A stretch of 64,000 nt of DNA. Origin: Propionivibrio sp. (GTDB lineage Bacteria; Pseudomonadota; Gammaproteobacteria; Burkholderiales; Rhodocyclaceae). Below the pieces are notes generated by a model that searched no databases, was not told the origin of the DNA, and worked only from the letters and a program-made list of their open reading frames with translations. The translations under genes were made by a program, and so were the position numbers. The DNA lies in contig JARKPC010000248.1 in NCBI GenBank assembly GCA_029975435.1, forward strand, positions 1 to 64,000. The letters are read 5' to 3'. Positions within the stretch are counted from its first letter, which is position 1. Each line of letters begins with the position of its first letter. Positions 10,091 to 20,019 of the stretch are shown one piece after another.

Positions 10091-11434
10091 ATGAAGCGAC
10101 GTGATCTGTTGAAGGCCGGCGGCATCGCCGGGATTCTCGCGGCGGCGCAGTTCCCGCTGATCAGGGGCGTCTTCGCCCAGGACCGTTATGCCAAGTACCG
10201 CGGGCAGACCGTGGTAATGAACGTGCCGGCGCATCCGCACTACGACGCCATGGCCAAGATCCTGCCCGATTTCACTGCCGAGACCGGAATCAAGGTCGAG
10301 ATCGACAAGATCGCCATCGGCCGCATGAAGGACAAGCAACTGCTCGAAATGGCCAAGCCCCAAGGTGATTACGACGCCGTCTGCTACATCGTCATGTGGA
10401 AAGGCGAGTACGTGAAGAAGAATCTGGTCGAGGAACTCGAACCGTACTTCAAGAATGCCGCGCTGGCCGACCCGAACTACGACATCAACGACATCGTCAA
10501 GGGCTACCTGGAGAACCTCGGCCTGGTCGGCGGTAAGAAAGGCTACCTGCCCGGCCCCGGCGCCAAGCTTTATGGACTCCCCTACGGGGCTGAAACCTCC
10601 GTGCTGGCCTACCGCAAGGACCTGTTCGAGAAGCACGGTTTCAAGGCGCCGGCAACCTACGACGACCTGCAGAAGATCCTGGCCCCGCTCAAGGCCAAGT
10701 CGGGTATCGGGGCGCTGACGTCGCGCGGACAGGCCGGACACCAGTGCGTGCATGCCTGGCTGCTGCACCTCAATCCGCTCGGCGGCGAGGTGTTCGACGA
10801 AAACTGGAACCCGGCCTTCACCCGGAAGCCCGGCATCGATGCGCTCAAGCTGCTCAAGGAGATCTCCGACACCGGCCCCGCCGGCATCCCCGGCTACGGC
10901 CAGGGCGAGATGATCAACGCCTTCCTGCAGGGACAGGCGGCGATGTACCTCGACTCGATCCTGATCATGGGGCAGGTGAACGATCCGTCCAAGTCGAAGA
11001 TCGTCGGCAACGTCGGCTACGCGCTGCACCCGAAGGGCGTGCGCTACGCCTCGCAGTCCGGCGGCCTGGGCCTCGCCATCCCGAAAAATGCCAAGAACAA
11101 GGACGCGGCATTCCTGCTGCTGCAATGGCTGACCTCGAAGGCGGCCGACATCAAGGTGACCAAGGCCGGAGGCAATGCAACGCGCATGTCGACGCTGAAC
11201 AATGCAGACATCCTCAAGCAGTTCCCCGACTTCGAGATCCTCAAGGAGCAGTTGAAGTATGTCGAACCCGACTGGCGGCCGATCATCGCCGAATGGGACG
11301 AGATCAACATCCAGGCGCTCGGCGTGGCGGTGTCCGAGGCGTTGACCGGAAAGAAGACGCCGGAGGAAGCGCTGAACGGCATCGTGCCCAAGGTCACCGA
11401 CATCATGAAACGCGGCGGCTACCTGAAGGGCTGA
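10091..11434 (+). CDS. Extracellular solute-binding protein of sugar ABC transporter (family 1)
   Basis: The 447-residue protein begins with a twin-arginine-like signal (MKRRDLLKAGGIAGILAAA, then a hydrophobic run ending near FAQ). Export by Tat is therefore likely. The mature part shows the family 1 binding-protein fold. Segments include ETSVLAYRKDLFEKHGFKAP and an aromatic-rich ligand region. AAGGAGG precedes the ATG. It is the periplasmic receptor of the CUT1-type importer encoded by the flanking genes. Its ligand cannot be told from sequence. Confidence 0.92.
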   Translation: MKRRDLLKAGGIAGILAAAQFPLIRGVFAQDRYAKYRGQTVVMNVPAHPHYDAMAKILPDFTAETGIKVEIDKIAIGRMKDKQLLEMAKPQGDYDAVCYIVMWKGEYVKKNLVEELEPYFKNAALADPNYDINDIVKGYLENLGLVGGKKGYLPGPGAKLYGLPYGAETSVLAYRKDLFEKHGFKAPATYDDLQKILAPLKAKSGIGALTSRGQAGHQCVHAWLLHLNPLGGEVFDENWNPAFTRKPGIDALKLLKEISDTGPAGIPGYGQGEMINAFLQGQAAMYLDSILIMGQVNDPSKSKIVGNVGYALHPKGVRYASQSGGLGLAIPKNAKNKDAAFLLLQWLTSKAADIKVTKAGGNATRMSTLNNADILKQFPDFEILKEQLKYVEPDWRPIIAEWDEINIQALGVAVSEALTGKKTPEEALNGIVPKVTDIMKRGGYLKG

Positions 11435-11465
11435 TCGCCTCACCCAACGCGCCCACCGCACGGCC

Positions 11466-12362
11466 ATGACCACCGACTCCCGTTCCAACGCCCGCACGGC
11501 CTGGATCTTCATCCTGCCGGCGGTGCTCATCATGGCGGCGGCCTGCCTGTATCCGGTGGTCTCGGCCGTGCGCCTCGGCTTCTACGACTGGAGCATGGGT
11601 ACGCCGTGGGCGCAGGCGAAATGGTCCGGCTGGACGTCGTTCGAGATTGTGTTCACCGACCCGGCGATGTGGCGCAGCCTGCTGACCACGCTCAAGTTCG
11701 CGGCGGTCAGCGTATCGGCGGAGATGTTCCTGGGCATCGCGCTGGCCCTGGCCCTGGAGGGCAACATTCGTGGCATGGCATTCTTCCGCACGCTGTTCAT
11801 TCTGCCGATGATGGTGGCGCCGATCGCCGTGGGCCTGACGTGGCGCTACCTGTTCGACGCGCAGTTCGGCCTGATCAACGCGGTGCTCGCCGTGTTCGGC
11901 GTCGCCGCCAAAGGCTGGCTGGCCGACGAGACGCTGGCTTTCGCGGCAATCATCATTTCCGACATCTGGCAATGGACGCCGTTCGTCTTCATCATGGTCA
12001 TCGCCGGGCTGGCCAACGTCGACACCAGCGTGCTCGAGGCCGCACGCATCGACGGCGCCCGCTGGTGGACGCTGACGACCCGCGTCAAGTTGCCGATGAT
12101 CGCGCATGTGCTGGCGATCACGCTGGTGATGCGGCTGATCGACGCTTTCCGGGTGCTCGAAGTCATCTACCTGCTGACCTTCGGCGGCCCCGGCGACTCG
12201 ACCGAGGTGCTGTCGCTGCACATCTACAAGACCGCGTTCATCGGCCAGAAGCTCGGCGCCGCCTCGGCCATCTCGGTGCTGCTGCTGGTCGTGGTGATGG
12301 TGCTCACGTGGCTGGCGCTGCGCATGTCCAACCCGCTTGCCGACAGCGAGAAGGACAAATGA
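11466..12362 (+). CDS. Sugar ABC transporter permease (MalF/UgpA type)
   Basis: This 298-residue membrane protein has about six transmembrane segments, the first at residues 11-33. The EAA loop that contacts the ATPase reads EAARIDGARWWTLTTRVKLPMI. It pairs with the following permease, whose ATG overlaps this stop (ATGA). Confidence 0.92.
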   Translation: MTTDSRSNARTAWIFILPAVLIMAAACLYPVVSAVRLGFYDWSMGTPWAQAKWSGWTSFEIVFTDPAMWRSLLTTLKFAAVSVSAEMFLGIALALALEGNIRGMAFFRTLFILPMMVAPIAVGLTWRYLFDAQFGLINAVLAVFGVAAKGWLADETLAFAAIIISDIWQWTPFVFIMVIAGLANVDTSVLEAARIDGARWWTLTTRVKLPMIAHVLAITLVMRLIDAFRVLEVIYLLTFGGPGDSTEVLSLHIYKTAFIGQKLGAASAISVLLLVVVMVLTWLALRMSNPLADSEKDK

Positions 12363-13183
12363 ACGACCAGCGCGCACTCCTCGCCGTCCGCTACGTCGCG
12401 CTGACGTTGCTGGCAATCCTGTGCGTCGGTCCGATCCTGGTGATGACGCTGACGTCGTTCAAGACGCAGGCGCAGACGTTCACCACCGGCCTGTCGTTTT
12501 TCTTCGCGCCGACGATGGAAAACTACCGCGACGTGATCTTCGACTCGAGCTTCGGACGCTATCTGGTCAATTCGCTGATCGTCGGCATCGTCGCCACGCT
12601 GATCACCCTGCTGCTCGGCTGCATGGCCGCCTACGGCCTCGCCCGTTTTTCCTTCGCCGGGCGCAAGACCATTGCCTACACGACGCTGATGCTGCGCACT
12701 GTGCCGCTGGCGGTCATCGCCGTGCCGGTGTTCATGATCTGGAGCGACTGGCGGCTGACCAATTCGCTGCTCGGGCTGATCCTGCTCTACGTCGCCGTGA
12801 ACCTGCCGTTCACCATCTGGCTGTTGTACGGCTTCGTGCTGCAGGTGCCCGTCGAACTGGAAGAGGCGGCGGCGATCGACGGCTGCCGGCCGTGGAAAAT
12901 CTTCCTGCGCATCGTGCTGCCACTGATCCGCCCCGGCCTCGCCGCGGCGGCGATCTTCACCTTCCGCATCGCCTGGAACGAGTTCATCCTGGCGCTGGTA
13001 TTGACCGACCGCTCGACGCGCACGCTGCCGGTCGCCGCATCGTTGTTCGTGACCGACATCGGCGTCGAATGGGGCAAGCTGATGGCGCTAGCCTCGCTGA
13101 TCGCCCTGCCGCCGCTGGCCTTCACCTTCCTCGCGGCGCGACAGGTGATCAGCGGCCTGACCGCCGGCGCGGTCAAGGGCTGA
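12359..13183 (+). CDS. Sugar ABC transporter permease (MalG/UgpE type)
   Basis: This 274-residue permease has six predicted transmembrane segments and the EAA loop EEAAAIDGCRPWKIFLRIVLPL. It starts at an ATG overlapping the previous stop. It completes a one-ATPase, one-receptor, two-permease CUT1 importer, and the operon ends in the hairpin at 13198-13230. Confidence 0.92.
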   Translation: MNDQRALLAVRYVALTLLAILCVGPILVMTLTSFKTQAQTFTTGLSFFFAPTMENYRDVIFDSSFGRYLVNSLIVGIVATLITLLLGCMAAYGLARFSFAGRKTIAYTTLMLRTVPLAVIAVPVFMIWSDWRLTNSLLGLILLYVAVNLPFTIWLLYGFVLQVPVELEEAAAIDGCRPWKIFLRIVLPLIRPGLAAAAIFTFRIAWNEFILALVLTDRSTRTLPVAASLFVTDIGVEWGKLMALASLIALPPLAFTFLAARQVISGLTAGAVKG

Positions 13184-13197
13184 ACCGCCAAAGAGAA

Positions 13198-13230
13198 CCG
13201 CCCCGGAGCGATGCGCACGGGGCGGTGTCT
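13198..13230. terminator. Terminator hairpin between ABC operon and ulaF
   Basis: CCGCCCC (13198-13204) pairs with GGGGCGG (13219-13225), followed by TGTCTTATT on the plus strand. The genes on either side converge here. Confidence 0.6.
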
Positions 13231-13246
13231 TATTCCCGGCCGTCGG

Positions 13247-13942
13247 TCACGACTGACCGTAATAGGCGCCCGGCCCGTGTTTGCGGAAGAAATGCTTGTC
13301 GAGCAAATGCTGCGGCATCGGTGGCAGCTTCGGGTCGATCTGCAGGCTGAGCATGGCCATGCGGGCGACGAGTTCAAGTACCGCCGCGTTATGCACCGCG
13401 TCGTGGGCGTTGGCGCCCCAGGCAAACGGGCCGTGGTTGGCCACCAGCACGACCGGCATGTTTTTCGGATCAATCTTGCCTTCGCGGAAACGCTCGACAA
13501 TCGCCAGCCCCGTATCGGCCTCGTAATGCCCCGAGGTCTGCTGCTCGGTCAGGATGCGGGTGCAGGGAATCTCGCCATAGAAGTAGTCGGCGTGCGTCGT
13601 CCCCAGCGCCGGAATGCCCTTGCACGCCTGCGCCCACACCGTGGCCCACGACGAGTGCGTGTGCACGATGCCGCCGATCGACGGGAAGTGGCGATACAGT
13701 TCGACGTGCGTCGCCAGGTCCGACGATGGCCGCAGCTTGCCGTCGATCACCTTGCCTTCGGCGTCGGTAACAACCATGTCCTCGGCCTTCATCGTCTCGT
13801 AGGGAACGCCACTCGGCTTGATCACGATCGCCCCGGTTTCGGGGTCCTTGCCGCTGACATTGCCCCAGGTGAAGTCCACCAGCCCGAGCTTGGGCAACTC
13901 CAGGTTGGCTTCAAGCACTTCCTTTTTCAGATTTTCCAGCAT
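13247..13942 (-). CDS. ulaF: L-ribulose-5-phosphate 4-epimerase
   Basis: This 231-residue class II aldolase-family epimerase has the metal-binding His pair in [16 protein letters not shown] and a later [12 protein letters not shown]. These match AraD/UlaF/SgbE enzymes, which are 228-231 residues long. It converts L-ribulose 5-phosphate to D-xylulose 5-phosphate, which enters the pentose phosphate pathway. There the transketolase at the start of the window could act. The ATG overlaps the ulaE stop as TAATG, with AGGAGG inside ulaE, so the two are coupled. AraD or SgbE is possible by sequence alone; the ulaE/ulaG context favours UlaF. Confidence 0.9.
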   Translation of the reverse strand: MLENLKKEVLEANLELPKLGLVDFTWGNVSGKDPETGAIVIKPSGVPYETMKAEDMVVTDAEGKVIDGKLRPSSDLATHVELYRHFPSIGGIVHTHSSWATVWAQACKGIPALGTTHADYFYGEIPCTRILTEQQTSGHYEADTGLAIVERFREGKIDPKNMPVVLVANHGPFAWGANAHDAVHNAAVLELVARMAMLSLQIDPKLPPMPQHLLDKHFFRKHGPGAYYGQS

Positions 13943-14796
13943 TATTCATATCCTCCTAGTTTCAGACGTTCCCCGACCCATTGCCGCGCCAGGGCGATTT
14001 CCTTCAAGGGATCCGCCGCTTTCTCGGTCCACATCTCGATCAGGAACGGCCCCGCATAGCGCAGGTCGTGCAAAGTCTTGAAGCAGTGCACGAAATCCAC
14101 CGTCCCCTCGCCGAACGGAACATCGCGGAACGCACCGGGGAAATTCGGACCGACCGGTTTGGTCTCCTTCACGTGCACGCCCACAATGTGGTTGATGCCC
14201 AGACGAAGCTCGCGTTCCATGTCGTTGCCCCACGCGGTGAGGTTGCCGAGATCGGGATAGACCAGCAACCAGGGCGACGGCAGGCGCTCCTTGAGCGTCA
14301 GGTACTTCGAGATGGAATTCATGAACGGGGTGTCCATGATTTCCAGGGCCAGCGTCACCTGATACCGCGCGGCTTCCTCCAGCGCGCGCTCCATCCCTTC
14401 GTAATACCGCTCGCGCGACTCGCGCGTGGTCGGTTCGTAATACACGTCGTACCCGGCCAGCTGGATGACCCGTATTCCGGTATCGCTGGCGAAACGGATC
14501 GCCTTGACCATGAAATCGCCGGCCTGCGCCCGGATGGCCGGGTCCGCGCTGCCGAAAGGAATCTTGCGATGACCGGAAAGGCACATGGTCGGCACGGGGA
14601 CGCCGCACTCCCGGGAAGCCCGGAGGAAATCGAAGCGCTCCTGCATCGACCAATCCAGCCGCGCCATGCGCTCCGGCGTCTCGTCCACGGAAATTTCCAG
14701 GAAGTCGTACCCCGCCTTGCGAGCCGCTGTAAAGCGCTGAGCCCAACTCAAGTCTTTCGGCAATGCCTTTTCGTAGATCCCGATCGGGTTTTTCAT
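13942..14796 (-). CDS. ulaE: L-xylulose-5-phosphate 3-epimerase
   Basis: This 284-residue xylose isomerase-like TIM barrel has the same length as E. coli UlaE. Matching segments include [49 protein letters not shown] and [13 protein letters not shown]. The metal-binding Glu, Asp and His residues lie in these blocks. It converts L-xylulose 5-phosphate to L-ribulose 5-phosphate. It is the first gene of ulaE-ulaF, driven from the operator-bearing region at 14862-14892. The decarboxylase UlaD, which would make its substrate, is not in the window. Confidence 0.93.
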   Translation of the reverse strand: MKNPIGIYEKALPKDLSWAQRFTAARKAGYDFLEISVDETPERMARLDWSMQERFDFLRASRECGVPVPTMCLSGHRKIPFGSADPAIRAQAGDFMVKAIRFASDTGIRVIQLAGYDVYYEPTTRESRERYYEGMERALEEAARYQVTLALEIMDTPFMNSISKYLTLKERLPSPWLLVYPDLGNLTAWGNDMERELRLGINHIVGVHVKETKPVGPNFPGAFRDVPFGEGTVDFVHCFKTLHDLRYAGPFLIEMWTEKAADPLKEIALARQWVGERLKLGGYE

Positions 14797-14861
14797 AGCT
14801 TCCTCTTCATTTTGGGAGGAACCAGTTTAGTTTTGCAGGTCATGAATGTAAAGTATCAAAG

Positions 14862-14892
14862 TGATCGTTTTTTGAACAATTATGATTGTTTT
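14862..14892 (-). promoter_or_regulatory. Operator boxes upstream of ulaE
   Basis: TGATCGTTTT (14862-14871) and TGATTGTTTT (14883-14892) are direct repeats whose starts are 21 nt apart, the same spacing as at ulaG. They lie about 65-95 nt before the ulaE start. Confidence 0.55.
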
Positions 14893-15240
14893 ATGCGATA
14901 CAACGTATTTTGACCGCTATTTTCTTCGCGCCCTGAATTCCGTCAGCCAGAGGAAAACCAACAGCAAACCGGTAAAACACAGCGCCTGACAATCCCGTGG
15001 AATCACATCGACCGAACCACAACAACGATCATGGCAACCACCCACCACGGCGATGAGATTGGCGGGAAACGCTCTGCCTTGCGCAAGACGCTTGGGGAGA
15101 AAGAACCAAAAAACGCGCAAAGTGATCGCTAGAGACGTTCAGGCGATGCATTTACCCGTCCAATGGAAACCTTTGATGCCTTCGAAAAATTCTGGTCTCC
15201 AGCGCGGCAATATAGATAACTACTTGATTTTTGGCTTGTT
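14893..15240. other. Intergenic stretch with no supported gene
   Basis: This divergent spacer between ulaE and the Rbs-type importer holds a 67-codon minus-strand frame (14917-15120) with no ribosome site or recognisable product. I see no RNA gene. One isolated GTGATCGCT occurs near 15121. Confidence 0.5.
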
Positions 15241-15258
15241 TTATTTTTCAAATAATAC

Positions 15259-15317
15259 TTGCAAAATGCGACAGCTTGATTATAAAATAGTTCCACAAAC
15301 GATCAATATGATCGTTT
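15259..15317 (+). promoter_or_regulatory. Promoter and palindromic operator of the Rbs-type importer
   Basis: TTGCAA (15259-15264) and TATAAA (15281-15286) are spaced by 16 nt. Just downstream of the expected start site is a perfect palindrome, AAACGATCA-ATA-TGATCGTTT (15297-15317). It uses the same box as ulaG and ulaE. A repressor bound here would block transcription initiation or clearance. Confidence 0.7.
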
Positions 15318-15356
15318 AGCAAAGAGCTTCAAACACTTAACCTTACGGAGGGGAAA

Positions 15357-16295
15357 ATGGCAAAAGCAAAGTGGATGGTAGCGGCAGCGGCCTTGTTTGG
15401 CCTGGCATGCGGAGCGGCAAGCGCGGAGACGAAGATCGGCTACCTGCCGAGCACGGTTGGCCAGGCGCTCACACAAGCCTGGAAGACGGGCATCGAAAAC
15501 ACGCTCAAGGGACAGCCTAACGTCAGCTTCCAGGCGCTCGACGCACAGATGAAGGCGGAAATCCAGGTCACCATGATGGACGATTTCATCAACCAGGGCT
15601 ACAACGCGATCATCCTGCAGCCGATTGACGCAGCGGCGCTGACCGCCAGCGTGAAGAAGGCCGAAGGCAAGGGCATTCCCGTCATCACCCTGAACACCGA
15701 TACGAAACTGCCGCACGCCGCCTGCGTGACGATGGACGACCAGGGCGCCGGCTACCTCGTCGGCGAACAGATCGGCAAGGCGCTCGGCGGCAAGGGCAAT
15801 GTCGCCATCATCCAGTCGCCTCCCGGCGCCCAGGCCGGCGTCGAGCGTGAGAAGGGATTCCGCGCCGCGATGGCCAAGCTCTATCCTGAAATCAAGATCG
15901 TCGGCGCCCAGAACGGCCTGTGGAACAAGGACAAGGCGATCGAGATCATGAACAGCTTCCTGCAGGTCAACAAGCAGCTCGACGCCGTGTTCGCGGTGAA
16001 TGACAACATGGCCGAAGGCGCCATGATCGCCGCCGAAGCAGCCGGCCGCCTCAACCAGGTGAAGATCTGGGGCTTCAACGGCCAGAAGAGCACGCTTACG
16101 CTGATCGAGCAGGGCAAGATCACCGGAACGGCCTACACCAACGCCTACGACCAGGGCGCGACCGCGGCCAAGTACGCGCTCGACCTGCTCTCCGGAGCGA
16201 AGAAGAAGGGCGACAAGACCGACGTCGTAGTCGTCCCCCCGTTCGCAGCCACGAAGGACAGCGTCGCGCAGATCAAGCCGGAACAACGCTGGTAA
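15357..16295 (+). CDS. Periplasmic sugar-binding protein (RbsB/family 4)
   Basis: This 312-residue protein has a Sec signal peptide (MAKAKWMVAAAALFGLACG, cleavage near AASA-ET). It is followed by a periplasmic binding protein 4 domain. Characteristic features are the MMDDFINQGYNAIILQP segment, ITLNTDTKLP and AVNDNMAEGA. GGAGGGG precedes the ATG. It is the receptor for the importer encoded by the next three genes. The operator shared with ulaG, ulaE and the kinase suggests the ligand is the ula island substrate, possibly ascorbate or a derivative, but that is inference. Confidence 0.93.
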   Translation: MAKAKWMVAAAALFGLACGAASAETKIGYLPSTVGQALTQAWKTGIENTLKGQPNVSFQALDAQMKAEIQVTMMDDFINQGYNAIILQPIDAAALTASVKKAEGKGIPVITLNTDTKLPHAACVTMDDQGAGYLVGEQIGKALGGKGNVAIIQSPPGAQAGVEREKGFRAAMAKLYPEIKIVGAQNGLWNKDKAIEIMNSFLQVNKQLDAVFAVNDNMAEGAMIAAEAAGRLNQVKIWGFNGQKSTLTLIEQGKITGTAYTNAYDQGATAAKYALDLLSGAKKKGDKTDVVVVPPFAATKDSVAQIKPEQRW

Positions 16296-16313
16296 TCCGC
16301 TGTTCGTAGTGCC

Positions 16314-16335
16314 CGGCGAGGCCGACCGGCCTCGC
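16314..16335 (+). other. Intercistronic hairpin after the binding-protein gene
   Basis: GGCGAGGCCG and CGGCCTCGCC form a perfect stem with almost no loop and no T-run. Such hairpins often stabilise the upstream mRNA so that binding protein exceeds permease. Confidence 0.5.
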
Positions 16336-16391
16336 CGCCCCACCCGTATTACCCGAACCCCCAGAACCAAAAACGACTCGGAGGTCGCATT

Positions 16392-17399
16392 GTGTCGGTT
16401 AGTGCCATACGACGACTGATCCTGACAGGGCTGCTGATTGCCATCGGCATTGCGCTGTCGATCGCCAACCCCACGTTCCTCAAGCTGGACAACCTGATGA
16501 CCATGCTTCAGGAGGCTTCGCTGACGGGAATCGTGGCCATCGGATTCACGCTGATCCTGATCACAGCCGGGATCGACATGTCGATCGGCGCTGTCATCGC
16601 CATCACCTCGATGATCTGCGTCAACTTCATTTCCTATACGCAACTGCCCGCGTACATCTACATTCCCATCGCGCTTGCCGCCGGTTGCGCGATCGGCTGG
16701 GTCAACGGCTTCTTCATCACCCATTTCAAGCTGCCCGAGTTCATCGTCACCCTGGCCACCCGAGGCATTCTGGCGGGCCTGGCGCTGATCATCGCGGTCA
16801 AGGACGAACAGGGCTTCGTGAAGAACGTGTTCATCGAAGACCCGGTCTTCCTGTCGTTCGGCGAAACGGTCGGTCCGGTCTATATCGTGACCATCGTGTT
16901 CATCCTCCTGGCCATCGCCACCCAGTTCTTCATGAAGCGCACCCGCGCCGGCACCAATATCTACGCCTCCGGCGCCAATCCGACGGCGGCACGGCTGTCC
17001 GGCATCAACGTGGACCGTACCCTGATCGGCGTCTACATGTTCTCCGGCTTCTGCGCCGCGCTGTCTTCGATCTTCCTCGCCGCGCGCATGATGACCGCCA
17101 TGCCCGAGTTCGGCATCGGCAATGAACTCGATGTCATCGCCTCCGTCGTGATCGGCGGCACACCCTTCACCGGTGGCATCGGCGACATCTGGGGAACGAT
17201 CATCGGCACGCTGTTCATCGCCCTGATCAAGAACGGCATTCTCAAGCTCGGCCTGTCTCCGTACATCCAGCCGATCGTCATCGGCGGCATCATCATCGTC
17301 ACCGTCGTGGCCGACGTCTGGTACAAGCACCACGCCGAGAAGAAGGCGACGCAAGCCGCGAGAAGAAAGGCGATGGAGAGCAAGGAGGTGGGAGCATGA
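16392..17399 (+). CDS. Sugar ABC transporter permease (RbsC type)
   Basis: This 335-residue membrane protein shows the RbsC/BPD_transp_2 pattern: GFTLILITAGIDMSIGAV, LPEFIVTLATRGILAGLAL and VIGGTPFTGGIGDIWGTIIG. It has eight to ten hydrophobic segments. I use the GTG at 16392 because GGAGG lies 7 nt upstream. Its stop overlaps the ATP-binding subunit ATG (ATGA). Confidence 0.92.
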   Translation: MSVSAIRRLILTGLLIAIGIALSIANPTFLKLDNLMTMLQEASLTGIVAIGFTLILITAGIDMSIGAVIAITSMICVNFISYTQLPAYIYIPIALAAGCAIGWVNGFFITHFKLPEFIVTLATRGILAGLALIIAVKDEQGFVKNVFIEDPVFLSFGETVGPVYIVTIVFILLAIATQFFMKRTRAGTNIYASGANPTAARLSGINVDRTLIGVYMFSGFCAALSSIFLAARMMTAMPEFGIGNELDVIASVVIGGTPFTGGIGDIWGTIIGTLFIALIKNGILKLGLSPYIQPIVIGGIIIVTVVADVWYKHHAEKKATQAARRKAMESKEVGA

Positions 17400-18931
17400 G
17401 CAACAACGTCAAGAGCGATCTGCTGCTCGAATGCCGCGGCATCGACAAGAATTACAACGGTCCGCAGGTTCTCAGCAAGGTCGACTTCTCCTTGCGCCGC
17501 GGCGAAATCCACGCGCTGGTCGGCGAGAACGGCGCCGGAAAGTCGACACTGATCAAGATCGTCACCGGCATCACCAACCGCAACGCGGGAACCATCGTCT
17601 TCGACGGGCATGACGTTCCCGTCGAGCACAACAAGAACGCCTCGGAAAAGCTCGGCATCGCGGTCATCTACCAGGAACTCAGCCTGATCCACGGCATGAC
17701 CGTGGCCCAGAACATTTTCCTGACCAAGGAGCCCCTGCTGCCCGGTCTGCCGTTCATCGACATCAAGAAGATGAACGCCATGGCCCAGGAGATGATCGAG
17801 AAATACGGCTTCGACCTGAAGGCCACCGATATCATCGACAAGCTGCCGATCGCCCAGCGGCAAACGGTGGAGATCCTCAAGGCGCTGTCGAACAAGGCGT
17901 CGCTGATGATCATGGATGAACCGACCAGTTCGCTGACCGCCAAGGAGAGCGAGCGGCTGTTCAAGATCATTCGCATGCTCAAGGCGGAAGGCATTACCGT
18001 CGTCTATATCTCGCACCGCATGGAGGAAGTCTACGACCTGTCCGATCGCGTCACCGTCTTGCGCGACGGCAAACTGGTCTCCGTGCTCGAGGGCGAGGAG
18101 ATCACGCCCGCCGAGATCATCCGCCTGATGATCGGCCGCGAACTGACCGAGGACGAGTCGCACCACAAGATGGTCGACAAGCGCGACCGCGAAGTCGTCC
18201 TCGAGGTCAAGAATCTGAGCGCCGAGGGCAAGCTGAACGACGTCTCGTTCAAGCTGCACAAGGGCGAGGTACTAGGCTTCGGCGGCCTGGTCGGATCGGG
18301 ACGCACCGAGCTGATGCGCGCCATCTACGGCATCGACGCGTTCGACGCCGGCGAGATCATGTACCTTGGCAAGACCTACTCGCCAACCGTGGAAAAATCG
18401 ATCGCCAGCGGCTTCGGGTTCGTCCCCGAGGAGCGCCGGCTGCAGGGCATTATGGGCGGCATCTCGATCACCGGCAACATCGGCATCGCCAACCTGGACT
18501 CGATCTCCAGTCCGGCCGGCTTCGTCAGCCGGGACAAGGAGCTCGAACGGACCCAGACGGCCATCTCGACGCTGAACATCAAGCCGGCCAATCCGGATCA
18601 TCTGGTCGGCAACCTGTCGGGCGGCAACCAGCAGAAGGTCGTCGTCGGCAAGTGGCTGATCCGCGACCTCAAGCTGCTGATCGTCGATGAACCGACCGTG
18701 GGCGTGGATATCGGTGCGAAGGAGGAGATGTACCAGACCATCGACCGCCTCTCCAGGGAAGGCGTGGCCGTCATGGTTGTGTCATCCGATCTTCCGGAAC
18801 TGACCCGCTTGTCGGACCGCATCATCGTTCTGCGCAAGGGGCGGATCATCAAGGAATTCACCGAAGGCGTCGTCACCGAGGAAGAAGTCCTGCGCGCGGC
18901 GTCGGGCATTGTTGAGGGTGGTGCAAAATGA
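17396..18931 (+). CDS. Sugar ABC transporter ATP-binding protein (RbsA type, two ABC domains)
   Basis: This 511-residue protein has two fused ATPase domains. The first has Walker A GENGAGKST. Its signature region is degenerate (IAQRQTVEILKAL), as usual in RbsA, and its Walker B is MIMDEPT. The second has GLVGSGRTE as a degenerate Walker A, a full LSGGNQQK signature and LIVDEPT. It energises ribose-type import with permeases on both sides, overlapping both genes by 4 nt. Confidence 0.93.
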   Translation: MSNNVKSDLLLECRGIDKNYNGPQVLSKVDFSLRRGEIHALVGENGAGKSTLIKIVTGITNRNAGTIVFDGHDVPVEHNKNASEKLGIAVIYQELSLIHGMTVAQNIFLTKEPLLPGLPFIDIKKMNAMAQEMIEKYGFDLKATDIIDKLPIAQRQTVEILKALSNKASLMIMDEPTSSLTAKESERLFKIIRMLKAEGITVVYISHRMEEVYDLSDRVTVLRDGKLVSVLEGEEITPAEIIRLMIGRELTEDESHHKMVDKRDREVVLEVKNLSAEGKLNDVSFKLHKGEVLGFGGLVGSGRTELMRAIYGIDAFDAGEIMYLGKTYSPTVEKSIASGFGFVPEERRLQGIMGGISITGNIGIANLDSISSPAGFVSRDKELERTQTAISTLNIKPANPDHLVGNLSGGNQQKVVVGKWLIRDLKLLIVDEPTVGVDIGAKEEMYQTIDRLSREGVAVMVVSSDLPELTRLSDRIIVLRKGRIIKEFTEGVVTEEEVLRAASGIVEGGAK

Positions 18932-19929
18932 ATACGAAATCTGCTCTATTCAAGGAACACATGGTCGAACTGCGGCTGTTCGGCGTGCTGCTCGGCCTGA
19001 TGGTGGTCCTGTCCCTGATCTCCGATCGTTTTCTCACGGTGGACAACCTGACCAACGTGCTGTGGTCGGTATGCCTGATCGGCATCATGACCACCGGCGC
19101 CATTTACGCGCCGATCACCGGCGGGATCGATCTGTCGGTGGCGTCGATGGCCGCGCTCGCGGGAATCCTGGCCAACGTGTTCATGAACACGCTCGGGATG
19201 AACTGGATCGTCGCCATCCTCATCACGCTGGTCATCGGCGCGGGCATCGGCTGGCTGAACGGCGTCGTGACCACCAAGTTCCTGGTGCCGGCATTCATCG
19301 TCACCATGGCCGCCAAGACCTACCTGTTCGGCGTCGCCATGCTGGTTTCGAACGGCGACCAGATCACGATCATGGAGCCGGCGCCATTCCTGCAGATCGG
19401 TATCGGCAAGCTCCTCGGCATCCCGATCCCGATCTACATCATGTTTACCCTGGTCATCCTGAGCCACATCCTGCTGAAGAAGACGGTATTCGGCCGCCGC
19501 ACCATTGCCGTCGGCGCCAACGAAGTTGCGGCCAAGCTGACGGGCGTCAACCCCGACCGGACGCGGATCATCGTCTATACGATCTCCTCGGTAACGGCGA
19601 CCATCGCCGGCATCGTCATGGCCTCGCTGACCCAGCAGGCCTACGCCATGAACGCCACCGGCTATGAGCTGGACGTCATAACCGCCATCGTCGTCGGCGG
19701 TACCAGCCTGATGGGCGGCAGCGGGTCGGTAGTCGGCGCGCTTATCGGTGCGGTGATGGTCGGTTTCATCAACAACGGGCTCAACCTGCTGGACATGCCC
19801 TCGGCTTTCCACCCGATCGCCACCGGTATCGTCATCCTCGTCGCGCTGATCATGAACCAGGGCGTCAGCGTCCCCGCCGTTCTGAAGAAATGGTTCGCCC
19901 GGCCGGGCGCAGCCGAAGCGGCAAAATAG
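18928..19929 (+). CDS. Sugar ABC transporter permease (RbsC type), second copy
   Basis: This 333-residue permease is paralogous to the product at 16392-17399, with YAPITGGIDLSVASMAAL and VVGGTSLMGGSGSVVGALIG. Having two different RbsC-type subunits suggests a heterodimeric channel, as in several sugar importers of this class. The strong terminator at 19957-19983 closes the operon. Confidence 0.92.
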   Translation: MNTKSALFKEHMVELRLFGVLLGLMVVLSLISDRFLTVDNLTNVLWSVCLIGIMTTGAIYAPITGGIDLSVASMAALAGILANVFMNTLGMNWIVAILITLVIGAGIGWLNGVVTTKFLVPAFIVTMAAKTYLFGVAMLVSNGDQITIMEPAPFLQIGIGKLLGIPIPIYIMFTLVILSHILLKKTVFGRRTIAVGANEVAAKLTGVNPDRTRIIVYTISSVTATIAGIVMASLTQQAYAMNATGYELDVITAIVVGGTSLMGGSGSVVGALIGAVMVGFINNGLNLLDMPSAFHPIATGIVILVALIMNQGVSVPAVLKKWFARPGAAEAAK

Positions 19930-19956
19930 CAACAACACAGTGTGTCATGGCTTAGA

Positions 19957-19983
19957 ATCCCGGGTTCGCCCCGGGATTTTTTT
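19957..19983 (+). terminator. Rho-independent terminator of the Rbs-type ABC operon
   Basis: ATCCCGGG (19957-19964) pairs with CCCGGGAT (19970-19977) across a 5-nt loop and runs into seven T residues. Confidence 0.92.
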
Positions 19984-20019
19984 CGCTCGTCTTTCAACCA
20001 ATTTCATGCTGCCGCCGCC

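Noticed and set aside
14917-15120. 67-codon minus-strand frame between ulaE and the importer
   Set aside because: No ribosome site, no recognisable family, and it lies in a regulatory spacer.
15303-17354. Minus-strand frame of 683 codons across the importer genes
   Set aside because: It is a shadow of the Rbs-type receptor and permease genes; the product is low-complexity Asp/Arg/Gly/His-rich.
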